Below, piece after piece: positions 34,446-43,621 of a stretch of 64,000 nt of DNA (its first letter is position 1; every line of letters starts with the position of its first letter). A program made the translations under genes and the position numbers. This DNA comes from Vibrio renipiscarius (GTDB lineage Bacteria > Pseudomonadota > Gammaproteobacteria > Enterobacterales > Vibrionaceae). The stretch spans positions 186,001-250,000 of the forward strand of contig NZ_JTKH01000006.1 in NCBI RefSeq assembly GCF_000827885.1, given 5' to 3'. The notes under the pieces were generated by a model, which saw only the letters and a list, made by a program, of their open reading frames with translations, had not been told where the DNA came from and ran no database searches.

Positions 34446-35324
34446 ATGTTTTCAGGAAGTATCGTAGCGTTAATCACACCTTTTAATCTTGATGGCGAAG
34501 TAGATTACGTTAGCCTGAAGAAGTTAGTCGACTACCATGTGGAGGCGGGCACTGATGGGATCGTTGCTGTTGGCACCACGGGTGAATCAGCGACGCTAAC
34601 TATCGAAGAGCATGTCAAAGTTGTGATGAAGACGGTCGAGTTTGCCGATGGCCGTATTCCGGTTATTGCTGGCACGGGCGCAAACGCAACGCATGAATCG
34701 GTGACGTTTAGCCGCCTACTGAATAATTCAGGCATCGTTGGTTGTTTGAGTGTGACACCATATTACAACAAGCCAACACAAGAAGGTTTGTACCTTCACT
34801 ATAAAGCCATTGCTGAAGAAAGCGATCTACCGCAAATTCTTTACAATGTACCCGGTCGCACAGGGGTGGATCTTCTTCCTGAAACCGTTGCGCGTCTTGC
34901 TGAAATTGAAAATATCGTTGCATTAAAAGATGCGACTGGTGATTTAAGCAGAATTGCAAAACACCGTGAACTTTGTGGCCAAGATTTTATCTTACTAAGT
35001 GGTGATGATGCGACAGGGCTTGATTTTGTTCGCCTTGGTGGCCAAGGTGTGGTTTCTGTGACGAACAATATCGCCGCGGCAGACATGGCAACCATGTTCC
35101 GTCTTGCACGTGAAGGCCGTTACGAAGAAGCTGCCGTCATTAACCAACGTTTAATGCCATTGCACAATAAACTGTTTATCGAATCGAGCCCAATCCCAGT
35201 GAAGTGGGCTGCGCATAAGCTAGGCTTGATTGAATTTAGTGGGTTACGCCTACCATTGACTGAGCTATCAGAAGCATCAAGACCCGTGATTGCCCAAGCG
35301 ATGTCAGAAGCTTGCATTTACTAA
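34446..35324 (+). CDS. dapA: 4-hydroxy-tetrahydrodipicolinate synthase
   Basis: This 292-residue TIM-barrel enzyme joins pyruvate and aspartate semialdehyde in the first committed step of lysine and diaminopimelate (peptidoglycan) synthesis. It shows GTTGESATL for pyruvate binding, the catalytic tyrosine in LYNVPGRTG, the Schiff-base lysine in VALKDATGD and LLSGDDATG. The length equals that of E. coli DapA. The start at 34446 follows GAAGGAC; a longer in-frame form lacks a ribosome binding site. It forms an operon with bamC, 53 bases downstream, as in E. coli. Confidence 0.97.
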   Translation: MFSGSIVALITPFNLDGEVDYVSLKKLVDYHVEAGTDGIVAVGTTGESATLTIEEHVKVVMKTVEFADGRIPVIAGTGANATHESVTFSRLLNNSGIVGCLSVTPYYNKPTQEGLYLHYKAIAEESDLPQILYNVPGRTGVDLLPETVARLAEIENIVALKDATGDLSRIAKHRELCGQDFILLSGDDATGLDFVRLGGQGVVSVTNNIAAADMATMFRLAREGRYEEAAVINQRLMPLHNKLFIESSPIPVKWAAHKLGLIEFSGLRLPLTELSEASRPVIAQAMSEACIY

Positions 35325-35377
35325 TTTTAAGGATTGCTGAAGCGTTAAGCTTCAGCATTGATTGATCAGGAGTTTCA

Positions 35378-36403
35378 ATGAAGTTGTCTCCCCAGCTAGT
35401 CGTTAGTGCACTAGCTGTTTTTGTTTTAAGTGCATGTTCAGGTGGTGCAAGTCAGCGCCGTCAAGCTCAAGATGACTTTGAGTACCTCAACACGCCTTCG
35501 CTAAAAGAATGGCAGTCGCTTCAAGGAGCGGAGCCAAAATTTTATACCAACTATGTCATCCCTCAAGGTGACTTTGCGGGTGGAATTGGTAGCCAAGTTG
35601 ATATTCGTCCACCACAGCAAATTTTAGAATTGATCCCTGGAGCTCGTATCGATCGCTCTGATGGTAATGTGACAATATTGCTGCTTGATCGCGATGAAGC
35701 AAATAAAGTATGGCAAACCGCAGAGACATTGCTTGCTGAACGCAACATTGCCATTCGTGAACAAAGTGACAATCGTATTGAAACCGAGTGGGTGACTTGG
35801 GTTTCAGAAGATGAAGATGCGCCACTGTCTGCTCGTTATGAAATGAGTCGTTCGGTAGTGAATGGCCGCCAAGCGTTGAAGTTATCGTTGATTGATTGGC
35901 GTCATGGTTCTGAACAGCAACCAGTGAGCCTGACGAATAAAGAGCGTTACAGTGCTTTCATGAGCAACTTAGTCGCCGCTCGTTACGATCTTGATATTCG
36001 CCTAGAATCGGAGCGTAAAGCGCGTGAATTGGTGAAACATATTCCAATTACAATGGGCGCTGACCGTTCGGGTTTACCGGTTATCATCGCTCGTGCTCCT
36101 TATGATGTTTTATGGAATCGCTTACCAAATATTCTGCCAGAGATGGGTTTCCAGATTGAAGAGCGCAACCAGTCACAGGGTACGATTAAAGCGAAATATT
36201 TAGAACCGGATGATGAGTTCTGGGCTGAAGTCGGCGTGAAACCAGTTGAGTTGAAGTCGATTACCTATACCTTCCTATTTGGTGATTTAGGTAACCGTAC
36301 GTCAATCAACGTGACCGATCCAAAAGGCAAGCCAGTCGAAGAGCAGTTGCTTAAAGATATGGTGCCCGTCTTTGCTGCAATGGCCAGCAAGCATCAAGAG
36401 TAA
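35378..36403 (+). CDS. bamC: Outer membrane assembly lipoprotein BamC (NlpB)
   Basis: This 341-residue lipoprotein subunit of the BAM complex helps insert beta-barrel proteins into the outer membrane. The signal peptide ends in the lipobox LSAC. The unstructured N-terminal segment that contacts BamD follows (RQAQDDFEYLNTPSLKEW, about 28-60). Two helix-grip domains make up the rest, the second containing RAPYDVLWNRLPNILPEMGF. It is cotranscribed with dapA and ends at a terminator. Confidence 0.95.
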   Translation: MKLSPQLVVSALAVFVLSACSGGASQRRQAQDDFEYLNTPSLKEWQSLQGAEPKFYTNYVIPQGDFAGGIGSQVDIRPPQQILELIPGARIDRSDGNVTILLLDRDEANKVWQTAETLLAERNIAIREQSDNRIETEWVTWVSEDEDAPLSARYEMSRSVVNGRQALKLSLIDWRHGSEQQPVSLTNKERYSAFMSNLVAARYDLDIRLESERKARELVKHIPITMGADRSGLPVIIARAPYDVLWNRLPNILPEMGFQIEERNQSQGTIKAKYLEPDDEFWAEVGVKPVELKSITYTFLFGDLGNRTSINVTDPKGKPVEEQLLKDMVPVFAAMASKHQE

Positions 36404-36432
36404 GTTGTTTACACCTTGGTGATTTCGTTGAA

Positions 36433-36463
36433 TAAAAAAAGCTGACCTTGGTCAGCTTTTTTT
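36433..36463 (+). terminator. Intrinsic terminator after bamC
   Basis: AAAGCTGACC pairs with GGTCAGCTTT around a 2-base loop, followed by a T-run. Confidence 0.9.
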
Positions 36464-36478
36464 GTCGGTGATGTTTTG

Positions 36479-36504
36479 CCCCTGACGCTGCATTGCGTCA
36501 GGGG
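36479..36504. terminator. Hairpin at the 3' end of the antiporter gene
   Basis: CCCCTGACGC pairs with GCGTCAGGGG around a 6-base loop. It lies 13 bases past the minus-strand antiporter stop but has no T-run, so termination there would be weak or Rho-assisted. Confidence 0.55.
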
Positions 36505-36516
36505 GCTTAAATGGTC

Positions 36517-37842
36517 CTACAAGACCATCGCAGCAATCCAACCGAAGATAATCAGTGGGATGTTGTAGTGGATAAACGTTGGAACAACGGTTTCCCAGAT
36601 ATGTTCATGCTGACCATCAGCATTTAGGCCAGATGTTGGGCCCAATGTTGAATCTGAGGCTGGAGAACCCGCGTCACCCAGTGCTGCCGCGGTACCCACA
36701 AGAGCAATCGTCGCCATTGGCGAGAAGCCAAATGCTGCCGCTAGCGGTACATAGATCGTGGCAATGATAGGGATGGTTGAGAATGAAGAACCGATTCCCA
36801 TGGTCACCAGTAGACCGACAACCAGCATCAACAATGCGGCTAATGGTTTGTTGTCACCAATGCTGGTCGACAATGATGCAACCAGTGTTTCAACACCGCC
36901 AGTCAGTTTCATTACCGCCGCAAAGCCTGCCGCTGAAATCATAATAAAGCCAATCATCGCCATCATATGCACGCCTTTGGTAAATACATCGTGCGTTTCT
37001 TTCCACGCGATGACGCCACCAAAGGTAAACACCATAAAGCCTGCTAATGCACCAATGATCATTGAACCGGTCGTTAACTGCACTGCCAAAGCGGCAATAA
37101 TGCCAAGTATCGCGATAACGATATTTTTCTTATTGATGGCTTGGGTTTCTTGAGCGGCCTTCGTGTGGCTTGTTTCTGCATACTCACGCGGCTTACGGTA
37201 AGTAAAGAAAATCGCGGTTAACAAACCAAACAACATCCCTGCAGCCGGTAATAGCATCGCCGTTGGAATTTGGCTTGCCACGACATTATCAAGGCCGTTG
37301 TCATGAAGATTTTTCAGCAAGATGTTGTTGAGGAAAATGCCACCAAAACCAATCGGTAATACCATGTATGGGGTAATCAAACCAAAGGTCAGCACACAAG
37401 CAATCATGCGGCGATCGAGTTTGAGTTTGGCAAAAACACTAAGAAGAGGCGGGATCAAAATAGGGATAAAAGCGATATGAACAGGTATCACGTTTTGAGA
37501 AGACATCGTCACTAAGATAAGCGCAACGAGCACGGCATACTTTAAGCCGGTAGTGGTAGAACCATTCTCTTTGCCGTTTAAACGGCGGATAACGCTGTTA
37601 GCAAGTAAGTCCGTGATGCCCGAGCGAGAGATAGCAACGGCAAACGTACCTAACATGGCATAGCTTAAGGCGATAGTCGCGCCGCCACCAAGACCACTTT
37701 CAAATGCTGAAACGGTGTCATTTAAGCTCATACCAGAGACAAGACCACCGACGATGGCACTGAATGTTAATGCGACCACGACATTCACGCGCATTAGCGC
37801 GAGTATCAGCATGACACAGACAGATATTACGACTGGATTCAT
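36517..37842 (-). CDS. Na+/H+ antiporter family protein (NhaC/ion transporter superfamily)
   Basis: This 441-residue inner-membrane protein has about 12 membrane segments. The segments [16 protein letters not shown] and [18 protein letters not shown] are typical of the NhaC-like family (YuiF group) that exchanges sodium for protons or carries small metabolites. The substrate is not certain; a sodium-coupled role fits a marine bacterium with Rnf and sodium-driven flagella. It is a single-gene unit convergent with bamC. Confidence 0.82.
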   Translation of the reverse strand: MNPVVISVCVMLILALMRVNVVVALTFSAIVGGLVSGMSLNDTVSAFESGLGGGATIALSYAMLGTFAVAISRSGITDLLANSVIRRLNGKENGSTTTGLKYAVLVALILVTMSSQNVIPVHIAFIPILIPPLLSVFAKLKLDRRMIACVLTFGLITPYMVLPIGFGGIFLNNILLKNLHDNGLDNVVASQIPTAMLLPAAGMLFGLLTAIFFTYRKPREYAETSHTKAAQETQAINKKNIVIAILGIIAALAVQLTTGSMIIGALAGFMVFTFGGVIAWKETHDVFTKGVHMMAMIGFIMISAAGFAAVMKLTGGVETLVASLSTSIGDNKPLAALLMLVVGLLVTMGIGSSFSTIPIIATIYVPLAAAFGFSPMATIALVGTAAALGDAGSPASDSTLGPTSGLNADGQHEHIWETVVPTFIHYNIPLIIFGWIAAMVL

Positions 37843-38027
37843 AGTTAACTCATTAGTTGTGTTTACATTTATATATCAACCTAATTCAGTCTGGGTCATT
37901 TATGCAGAGGTAAGCGCTGACAACATCGTATGTGAAAAAGGGTTTCAATAACGGGTTATCGACAATCTAGGCGTTGTTCTAAGCGCTTACGAGGCAACGG
38001 ATGCCCACTGACTTATCTGTATTGATA

Positions 38028-38687
38028 TTATTCTTTTTTGTCAGCCTCTGGTTCAATAAGTGGCCAACCACCAAGTGCTTTCCATTTATTGACGATACCG
38101 CAAAACAATTCTGCTGTTTTTTGGGTGTCGTACAGTGCTGAATGGGCTTCTTTGTTGTCAAACGCCATCCCTGCCGTTTTGCAAGCTTTAGCCAGAACGG
38201 TTTGGCCGTAAGCAAGGCCGCTTAATGCAGCAGTATCAAAAGTAGCGAAAGGATGGAAAGGGACTCGTTTTAATTTACTACGCTCACTCGCCGCCATGAC
38301 AAAATTCAGATCAAATGTCGCGTTGTGCGCAACGATAATCGCGCGGCTACAATCGGCCTCTTTTTGCTCTTTGCGAACTTGTCGGTAGATCTCTTTTAAT
38401 GCTTCAGATTCTGCAATCGCGCCACGTAAAGGGCTGAAAGGATCGCGAACACCAATAAATTCCAGTGCTTCTTTTTCTAAGTTCGCACCTTCAAAAGGTT
38501 CAACATGAAAATGGAGAGTTGACGCTGGATGGAGATCGCCATTTTCGTCCATCTTCAAGGTAATGGCACAAATTTCTAATAGCGCATCAGTTTGGGCGTT
38601 GAAACCCGCAGTTTCGACATCGATAACCACTGGGAAATAGCCGCGAAAGCGTTTTTTGAGCGTCAATGCTTCGTTTTCTACAGTCAT
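38028..38687 (-). CDS. rnt: Ribonuclease T
   Basis: This 219-residue DEDD-family 3'-5' exonuclease trims the CCA turnover ends of tRNA and finishes 5S and 23S rRNA 3' ends. Motifs: Exo [12 protein letters not shown] (D and E), Exo [13 protein letters not shown] and Exo [17 protein letters not shown], with the basic FRGYFPV start of the family. The ATG at 38687 is chosen because the extra 22 upstream codons are not family-like. It is divergent from motY. Confidence 0.95.
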   Translation of the reverse strand: MTVENEALTLKKRFRGYFPVVIDVETAGFNAQTDALLEICAITLKMDENGDLHPASTLHFHVEPFEGANLEKEALEFIGVRDPFSPLRGAIAESEALKEIYRQVRKEQKEADCSRAIIVAHNATFDLNFVMAASERSKLKRVPFHPFATFDTAALSGLAYGQTVLAKACKTAGMAFDNKEAHSALYDTQKTAELFCGIVNKWKALGGWPLIEPEADKKE

Positions 38688-38978
38688 GTTGTAATAGATT
38701 AGTGTGACAAGGTTTGCATTATTGCAGATTCTAAGTTCAATACCAATCAACATTATTTTACATATTCGCGTGGTTAGCGGTGTGCTTTTTAAGCATGTGA
38801 TGAAAAGCGCGGAATTATCATCATGGTATTGCTTAACTTATCAACGAAGAAACGTGAAATCGGATAGGAATATAGAAAGTTGGCGGGAATTTTGCTTTAT
38901 CTGCTACGGCATGTGACGATTCTCTTTAAGAGGCAAGGCTGTGCCGCCAATGAATACAACAAAGAGAAGCAGAACGTC

Positions 38979-39860
38979 ATGAAAATGCACATTGTCACTA
39001 GTCTTGCCCTATCCATACTCACTTTTAGCTCAAGCAGCTGGGCGATGGATAAGGTTTATGTTGCCAATCCTGGGCAGTCCCAATGGCAAATGGTGGCAAA
39101 CACTCCTCTTGAATGTCAACTGGTGCACCCGATCCCCAATTTTGGTGACGCCGTTTTCTCATCGCACGCGAGTAAAAACATTAACCTTGATTTCGAGTTA
39201 AAAATGAAACGCCCGATGGGGGAAACGCGCGATGTATCACTGGTGTCGATGCCGCCAGTATGGCGACCGGGTGATAGTGCCGATCGCATGACGAATATTC
39301 GCTTTTTTAAGCAGTTTGATGGTTATGTGGGTGGCCAAACCGCTTGGAGTATTTTGAGTGAGTTAGAGAAAGGCCGCTATCCGACTTTTGGCTACCAAGA
39401 ATGGCAAAGTCGCGATCAGCGTGTTGAGGTCGCCTTATCCTCGGTGCTTTTCCAGCCGTCATACAATGTATTTAGTGACTGTATTGCGAATTTATTGCCA
39501 TACAGTTTTGAAGATATTGCGTTTACGATTTTACATTATGACCGCTCAAGTGTGCAGTTGAACAAAGCGTCGCAAAAGCGTCTAACGCAAATTGCTGAGT
39601 ATGTCCGTTACAACCAAGATATTGATTTGGTGTTAGTTTCGACGTACACCGATTCAGAAGACAGCAAAAGCGAAAGCCAAGGGCTATCAGAGCAGCGTGC
39701 CGATGTGTTGCTCCAATATTTTCAATCGATAGGGTTGCCAGAAGACCGCATTCAAGCGCAAGGGTATGGTAAGCGTCGTCCAATCGCAGACAATGCTTCA
39801 CCGATTGGTAAAGATAAAAACCGCCGCGTAGTGATTTCGTTAGGACGCACACAGATCTAG
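38979..39860 (+). CDS. motY: Sodium-driven flagellar motor protein MotY
   Basis: This 293-residue periplasmic protein is the same size as Vibrio alginolyticus MotY and forms the T ring of the polar sodium-type motor together with MotX. A signal peptide ends at SSSWA. The N-terminal domain (about 22-155) binds MotX and the basal body. The C-terminal domain (about 165-290) is OmpA-like and holds peptidoglycan ([23 protein letters not shown], split around 245-267; GKRRPIADN). Upstream in-frame codons lack a signal peptide and were rejected. Confidence 0.95.
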   Translation: MKMHIVTSLALSILTFSSSSWAMDKVYVANPGQSQWQMVANTPLECQLVHPIPNFGDAVFSSHASKNINLDFELKMKRPMGETRDVSLVSMPPVWRPGDSADRMTNIRFFKQFDGYVGGQTAWSILSELEKGRYPTFGYQEWQSRDQRVEVALSSVLFQPSYNVFSDCIANLLPYSFEDIAFTILHYDRSSVQLNKASQKRLTQIAEYVRYNQDIDLVLVSTYTDSEDSKSESQGLSEQRADVLLQYFQSIGLPEDRIQAQGYGKRRPIADNASPIGKDKNRRVVISLGRTQI

Positions 39861-39925
39861 CACGAAACAGACGAGCATGAACCTACAATATTACGTCAGT
39901 GAGTGTTCGATAAACGCTGAGCAAT

Positions 39926-39950
39926 AAAAAAGGGCAGCGAGGCTGCCCTA
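39926..39950 (-). terminator. Intrinsic terminator of gloA
   Basis: On the minus strand AGGGCAGCC pairs with its partner around TCGCT-like loop bases and is followed by TTTTTT; it lies about 20 bases after gloA and may also serve motY. Confidence 0.8.
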
Positions 39951-39968
39951 TGTACAATGCGGTTTAGA

Positions 39969-40385
39969 CTAGCCTTCTAAACCTGCTGAGGCTTGAGAGC
40001 TTTGGATGAGCTCGATCATGTAACCATCAGGATCTTTTACAAAGGCGATGTGTGTGGTACCGCCTTTTACTGGACCGGCTTCACGAGTGACATTGCCGCC
40101 TGCCGCTTTGATAACATCACAAGTTGCGTAGACATCTTCTACGCCGATCGCAACGTGACCAAACGCATTACCTAAGTCGTATTCACTGGTGCCCCAGTTG
40201 TAAGTCAGTTCAATTACCGCGCCCTGAGATTCATCACCATAACCCAAGAAGGCTAGGGTGTACTGGTACTCAGTATTTTCATTTTTACGTAATAGCTGCA
40301 TACCCATTACGTTGGTGTAGAACTCAATAGATTTATCTAAATCGCCGACACGCAGCATGGTGTGTAGAATGCGTCCGTTTGACAT
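39969..40385 (-). CDS. gloA: Lactoylglutathione lyase (glyoxalase I)
   Basis: This 138-residue metalloenzyme isomerises the methylglyoxal-glutathione hemithioacetal to lactoylglutathione. It has two paired beta-alpha-beta modules. The nickel-type metal ligands are H in [10 protein letters not shown] in [10 protein letters not shown] in FGHVAIGV and E in GYMIELIQ. The length matches E. coli GloA (135). In many gammaproteobacteria, as here, it lies close to rnt and to nth. Confidence 0.96.
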   Translation of the reverse strand: MSNGRILHTMLRVGDLDKSIEFYTNVMGMQLLRKNENTEYQYTLAFLGYGDESQGAVIELTYNWGTSEYDLGNAFGHVAIGVEDVYATCDVIKAAGGNVTREAGPVKGGTTHIAFVKDPDGYMIELIQSSQASAGLEG

Positions 40386-40477
40386 AATTTGCTCCCAATA
40401 TAATTCTGCTCAAATATTACCACGAAGTTTTCGTTTATCTAGCAATGATTTAGTGTCCAATGCCTTTGCTTATCGCA

Positions 40478-40503
40478 CAAAAAAGCAGCCATTTGGCTGC
40501 TTT
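40478..40503 (-). terminator. Intrinsic terminator of nth
   Basis: AAAGCAGCC (40482-40490) pairs with GGCTGCTTT (40495-40503); on the minus strand the stem is followed by TTTTTTG. Confidence 0.85.
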
Positions 40504-40505
40504 GA

Positions 40506-41141
40506 TTACACGTCGGTTTTATCTTTAAAATCGCACAGATCTTCAATGATGCAACTGCCGCAGCGAGGCTTACGAGCGATACACGTATAGCGTCCATGAA
40601 GAATCAGCCAATGGTGCACATCCAGTTTGAATTCCTTCGGTACAACCTTGAGCAGCTTCTCTTCGACCTGATCGACATTTTTGCCCATGGCAAACTTGGT
40701 GCGATTAGAGACACGATAGATATGAGTATCCACTGCGATGGTCGGCCAGCCAAATGCCGTATTAAGCACAACGTTTGCCGTTTTTCGGCCTACGCCGGGT
40801 AAGGCCTCCAGTGCTTCACGGTTTTCAGGGACTTCACCACCGTGTTGATCGAGAAGAATGCGGCAGGTTTTAATGACGTTTTCGGCTTTAGAGTTAAATA
40901 ACCCGATGGTTTTAATGTAGCTTTTGACACCATCAACACCCAGATCAAAGATTGTTTGCGGTGTATTGGCAACCGGATATAGCTTATCGGTTGCTTTATT
41001 GACACTGACGTCGGTCGCTTGCGCAGAAAGTAGCACGGCGATTAATAACTCAAAAGGAGAACTCCAGTTTAGTTCTGTTTGCGGGTTCGGGTTGTTGTCC
41101 CTTAGGCGCTTGAGAATTTCAACGCGTTTGGTGTTATTCAT
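40506..41141 (-). CDS. nth: Endonuclease III, DNA glycosylase/AP lyase
   Basis: This 211-residue enzyme removes oxidised pyrimidines and cuts the abasic site. The helix-hairpin-helix is LPGVGRKTANVVL, with the catalytic lysine in GRKTA. The catalytic aspartate is in AVDTHIYRVSNR. The [4Fe-4S] loop is C-x6-C-x2-C-x5-C (CIARKPRCGSCIIEDLC). It is the last gene of the rnf-nth set, with a 92-base gap that contains a strong hairpin. Confidence 0.97.
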   Translation of the reverse strand: MNNTKRVEILKRLRDNNPNPQTELNWSSPFELLIAVLLSAQATDVSVNKATDKLYPVANTPQTIFDLGVDGVKSYIKTIGLFNSKAENVIKTCRILLDQHGGEVPENREALEALPGVGRKTANVVLNTAFGWPTIAVDTHIYRVSNRTKFAMGKNVDQVEEKLLKVVPKEFKLDVHHWLILHGRYTCIARKPRCGSCIIEDLCDFKDKTDV

Positions 41142-41160
41142 TGATTCGTTACGTCCTGTG

Positions 41161-41198
41161 TCGATACTTTACACGGGGTGAACGGCGTAAAGTATCGA
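41161..41198. repeat. 12-bp perfect inverted repeat between rnfE and nth
   Basis: TCGATACTTTAC (41161-41172) and GTAAAGTATCGA (41187-41198) form a strong stem with a 14-base loop and no T-run. It may process or stabilise the rnf-nth messenger. Confidence 0.65.
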
Positions 41199-41233
41199 TT
41201 GTGCTTCGAGCTTTGAGAGTAAAGGCGCATGGC

Positions 41234-41935
41234 TTACGAATGATGATCAGTTCGTGACACGCACGCGTTCAATACTTGGTTTCTCTTGTTTTGGTTGGCG
41301 TTCGGCGATTTTTTATCGATGATGTTTTTTAATGCGATTAAAAAGCCGACCCCGATAAATGCCCCTGGCGGAAGAAGCGCCAGTAAGAAGCTGCTATCGA
41401 ATTGGAACACTTCAATACGCAACATCGTAGCCCATTCACCAAGCAATAAGTCAGCGCCGTCAAACAGGGTTCCATTGCCAATGATCTCACGCATTGCACC
41501 AAGTACAACCAGTACGCTTGTCATGCCTAGGCCCATCCATAACCCATCCAATGCCGCTGGAAGTGGATCGTTTTTAGACGCAAAGGCTTCCGCTCGACCA
41601 ATGATGATGCAGTTGGTGACGATGAGAGGAATAAAGATACCCAGTGATAAATACAGGCCATACGCGTAAGCATTCATTAACAGCTGCACGCAAGTTACGA
41701 GAGCGGCAATGATCATCACAAAGACCGGAATGCGGACTTCTTTTGGCACGTAATCACGCACTAATGAAACAGTGACGTTTGAACTGACCAAAACCAATAA
41801 GGTGGCAATGCCGAGACCCAATGCATTGGTGACGGTTGATGACACCGCAAGTAGGGGACAAAGACCTAATAATTGAACCAATGCAGGGTTATTGTCCCAC
41901 ATGCCATCTTTAAACAATTTTTTGTTATCAGCCAT
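41234..41935 (-). CDS. rnfE: Electron transport complex subunit RnfE
   Basis: This 233-residue integral membrane subunit of the Rnf complex has about six helices, including [16 protein letters not shown]. It is homologous to RnfA and lines the ion and iron-sulfur path in the membrane. GGAGGAGAAAATA before the ATG at 41935 fixes the start; a slightly longer in-frame start is less likely. It overlaps rnfG by 8 bases. Family length in E. coli (RsxE) is 231. Confidence 0.95.
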   Translation of the reverse strand: MADNKKLFKDGMWDNNPALVQLLGLCPLLAVSSTVTNALGLGIATLLVLVSSNVTVSLVRDYVPKEVRIPVFVMIIAALVTCVQLLMNAYAYGLYLSLGIFIPLIVTNCIIIGRAEAFASKNDPLPAALDGLWMGLGMTSVLVVLGAMREIIGNGTLFDGADLLLGEWATMLRIEVFQFDSSFLLALLPPGAFIGVGFLIALKNIIDKKSPNANQNKRNQVLNACVSRTDHHS

Positions 41936-42566
41936 TATTTTCTCCTCCACAATTACGTGGCTGAGCCAGTAACTGTTGACGATTTTGGTTGATGTAATCG
42001 ACGGTACGTTTTACCGATCTTACCACGGCGCGTGGGGTAATGGTTGCGCCGGTAAATTGATCAAATTGACCACCGTCTTTACGAACTTCCCAACTGGATT
42101 GATTGCCTTCGGTGACTTTTTTACCCGTAAAGTTCAAAACCCAGTCGCTGACGCGCAGATCAATCTTATCACCCAGCCCCGGCGTTTCTTGATGAGACAA
42201 GACTCGCGTCCCTAATACTGTTCCATCTTGTTGAACCGCGACAATGATTTTGATTGCGCCGTTATAACCATCTGGCGCAATGGCTTCAAGCGCGATGGCG
42301 CTCGGTGCGCCGTTTAACGTGGCGATATACGCAGGCATGGCCTGAGTCGTGCCGAGTGCAGGATCTTCTACCAGCGTACAGGCTTGGTATAAACTATTGT
42401 CATGCAATTCTGTTGGAATCACTTGGTTCAGTACCGAAAGCAGCTGTTTTTGTTCCTGCAATTGAATCTGATCTTTGGTCAGATATTGAGTTAACGCCAC
42501 CAAGCCAGTCGATGCACAAGCAAAGATGGCTAGCGTAACCCCGTTTTTACGAATAGCGTTTAGCAT
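41928..42566 (-). CDS. rnfG: Electron transport complex subunit RnfG (covalent FMN)
   Basis: This 212-residue subunit has one N-terminal membrane helix and a periplasmic FMN-binding domain. The flavin is attached by a phosphoester to the threonine of the [11 protein letters not shown] motif (near residue 175). It passes electrons between RnfD and the ferredoxin branch. It lies 8 bases after rnfD and overlaps rnfE. Confidence 0.96.
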   Translation of the reverse strand: MLNAIRKNGVTLAIFACASTGLVALTQYLTKDQIQLQEQKQLLSVLNQVIPTELHDNSLYQACTLVEDPALGTTQAMPAYIATLNGAPSAIALEAIAPDGYNGAIKIIVAVQQDGTVLGTRVLSHQETPGLGDKIDLRVSDWVLNFTGKKVTEGNQSSWEVRKDGGQFDQFTGATITPRAVVRSVKRTVDYINQNRQQLLAQPRNCGGENNG

Positions 42567-42574
42567 GTGGATCC

Positions 42575-43621
42575 TTAGTGGCCATAAGTGCGAGGTTTGG
42601 TGTAGTAATCAATCAGTGGTACACACATATTGGCGAGCAATACCGCGAATGCCACGCCATCAGGGAAACCACCCCAACTGCGGATAATGAATACCATCGC
42701 ACCAATAAAGGCGCCAAAAATCAGTCGACCTTTCACCGTGGTGGAGGCTGAAACCGGATCGGTCGCAATAAAGAATGCCCCTAACATGGTGGCACCAGAG
42801 AAGAGATGAATCAGTGGTGACGCGGTTTGATCAGGGGTAAATAGCATGAATAAACCGCTGATCACCATCAAGCTCGCTAAAAAGCTGACTGGGATTTGCC
42901 AGTTGATGATACGTAGTTTGATCATCGCAATACCGCCAATCAAGTAAGCAAAGTTAACCCACTGCCAACCAATGCCGGCAAAAGCGCTAAATTGCGGCTG
43001 TGTTATCGCTTCACTTGCCGTGCTGCCTGCCATTAGTGCCGTTTTAAAGCTGTCGAGTGGGGTCGCCATGGTCACCCCATCAATACCGGTTCGGATTTGC
43101 TGCAGTGACAACCCTTCGATATCGTAACCGGTAAAAATGAGCCAAAACGCATCAGCCGAACTGATTGGGGTCGATTGCAGTGCAATCGGTGAAATCCAAC
43201 TGGTCATCTGCAAAGGGAACGAAATCAGTAATACCACATAAGCGATCATCGCCGGGTTAAACGGGTTTTGACCTATGCCACCATACAATTGCTTGGCGAT
43301 GACAATCGCAAAGATCAAACCAATCGCAATGATCCACCAAGGAGAGAGTGGGGGAATGGCAACGGCCAGTAACCATGCGGTCACTAGTGCGCTATTGTCG
43401 CGCAATGCAGACATAGGTGAACGTTTACGCAGTAGCATCACTGCGGCTTCAAGACTTAATGCAATCACAATGGCAAACACTAATTGAATCAGTGTTCCCC
43501 AGCCAAAAAAGTACGTTTGGGTAATAAGGCCAGGTAGCGCACAAAGCGCGACCCACTTCATTAAGTCAGGAGTACTTCTGCGGCTATGCGCATGGGGTGA
43601 GCTGGCAATAAAGAAGGCCAC
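42575..43621 (-). CDS. rnfD: Electron transport complex subunit RnfD (covalent FMN)
   Basis: This 348-residue subunit has about ten membrane helices and the flavin-attachment motif [11 protein letters not shown] (threonine near residue 187). RnfD is related to NqrB and is a core ion-translocating subunit. Its start overlaps the last base of the rnfC stop codon. The length matches E. coli RsxD (352). Confidence 0.95.
   Translation of the reverse strand: MAFFIASSPHAHSRRSTPDLMKWVALCALPGLITQTYFFGWGTLIQLVFAIVIALSLEAAVMLLRKRSPMSALRDNSALVTAWLLAVAIPPLSPWWIIAIGLIFAIVIAKQLYGGIGQNPFNPAMIAYVVLLISFPLQMTSWISPIALQSTPISSADAFWLIFTGYDIEGLSLQQIRTGIDGVTMATPLDSFKTALMAGSTASEAITQPQFSAFAGIGWQWVNFAYLIGGIAMIKLRIINWQIPVSFLASLMVISGLFMLFTPDQTASPLIHLFSGATMLGAFFIATDPVSASTTVKGRLIFGAFIGAMVFIIRSWGGFPDGVAFAVLLANMCVPLIDYYTKPRTYGH

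Noticed and set aside
34235..34477. 80-codon minus-strand frame across the dapA start
   Set aside because: Overlaps the dapA promoter and start; composition unlike a protein and no ribosome binding site.
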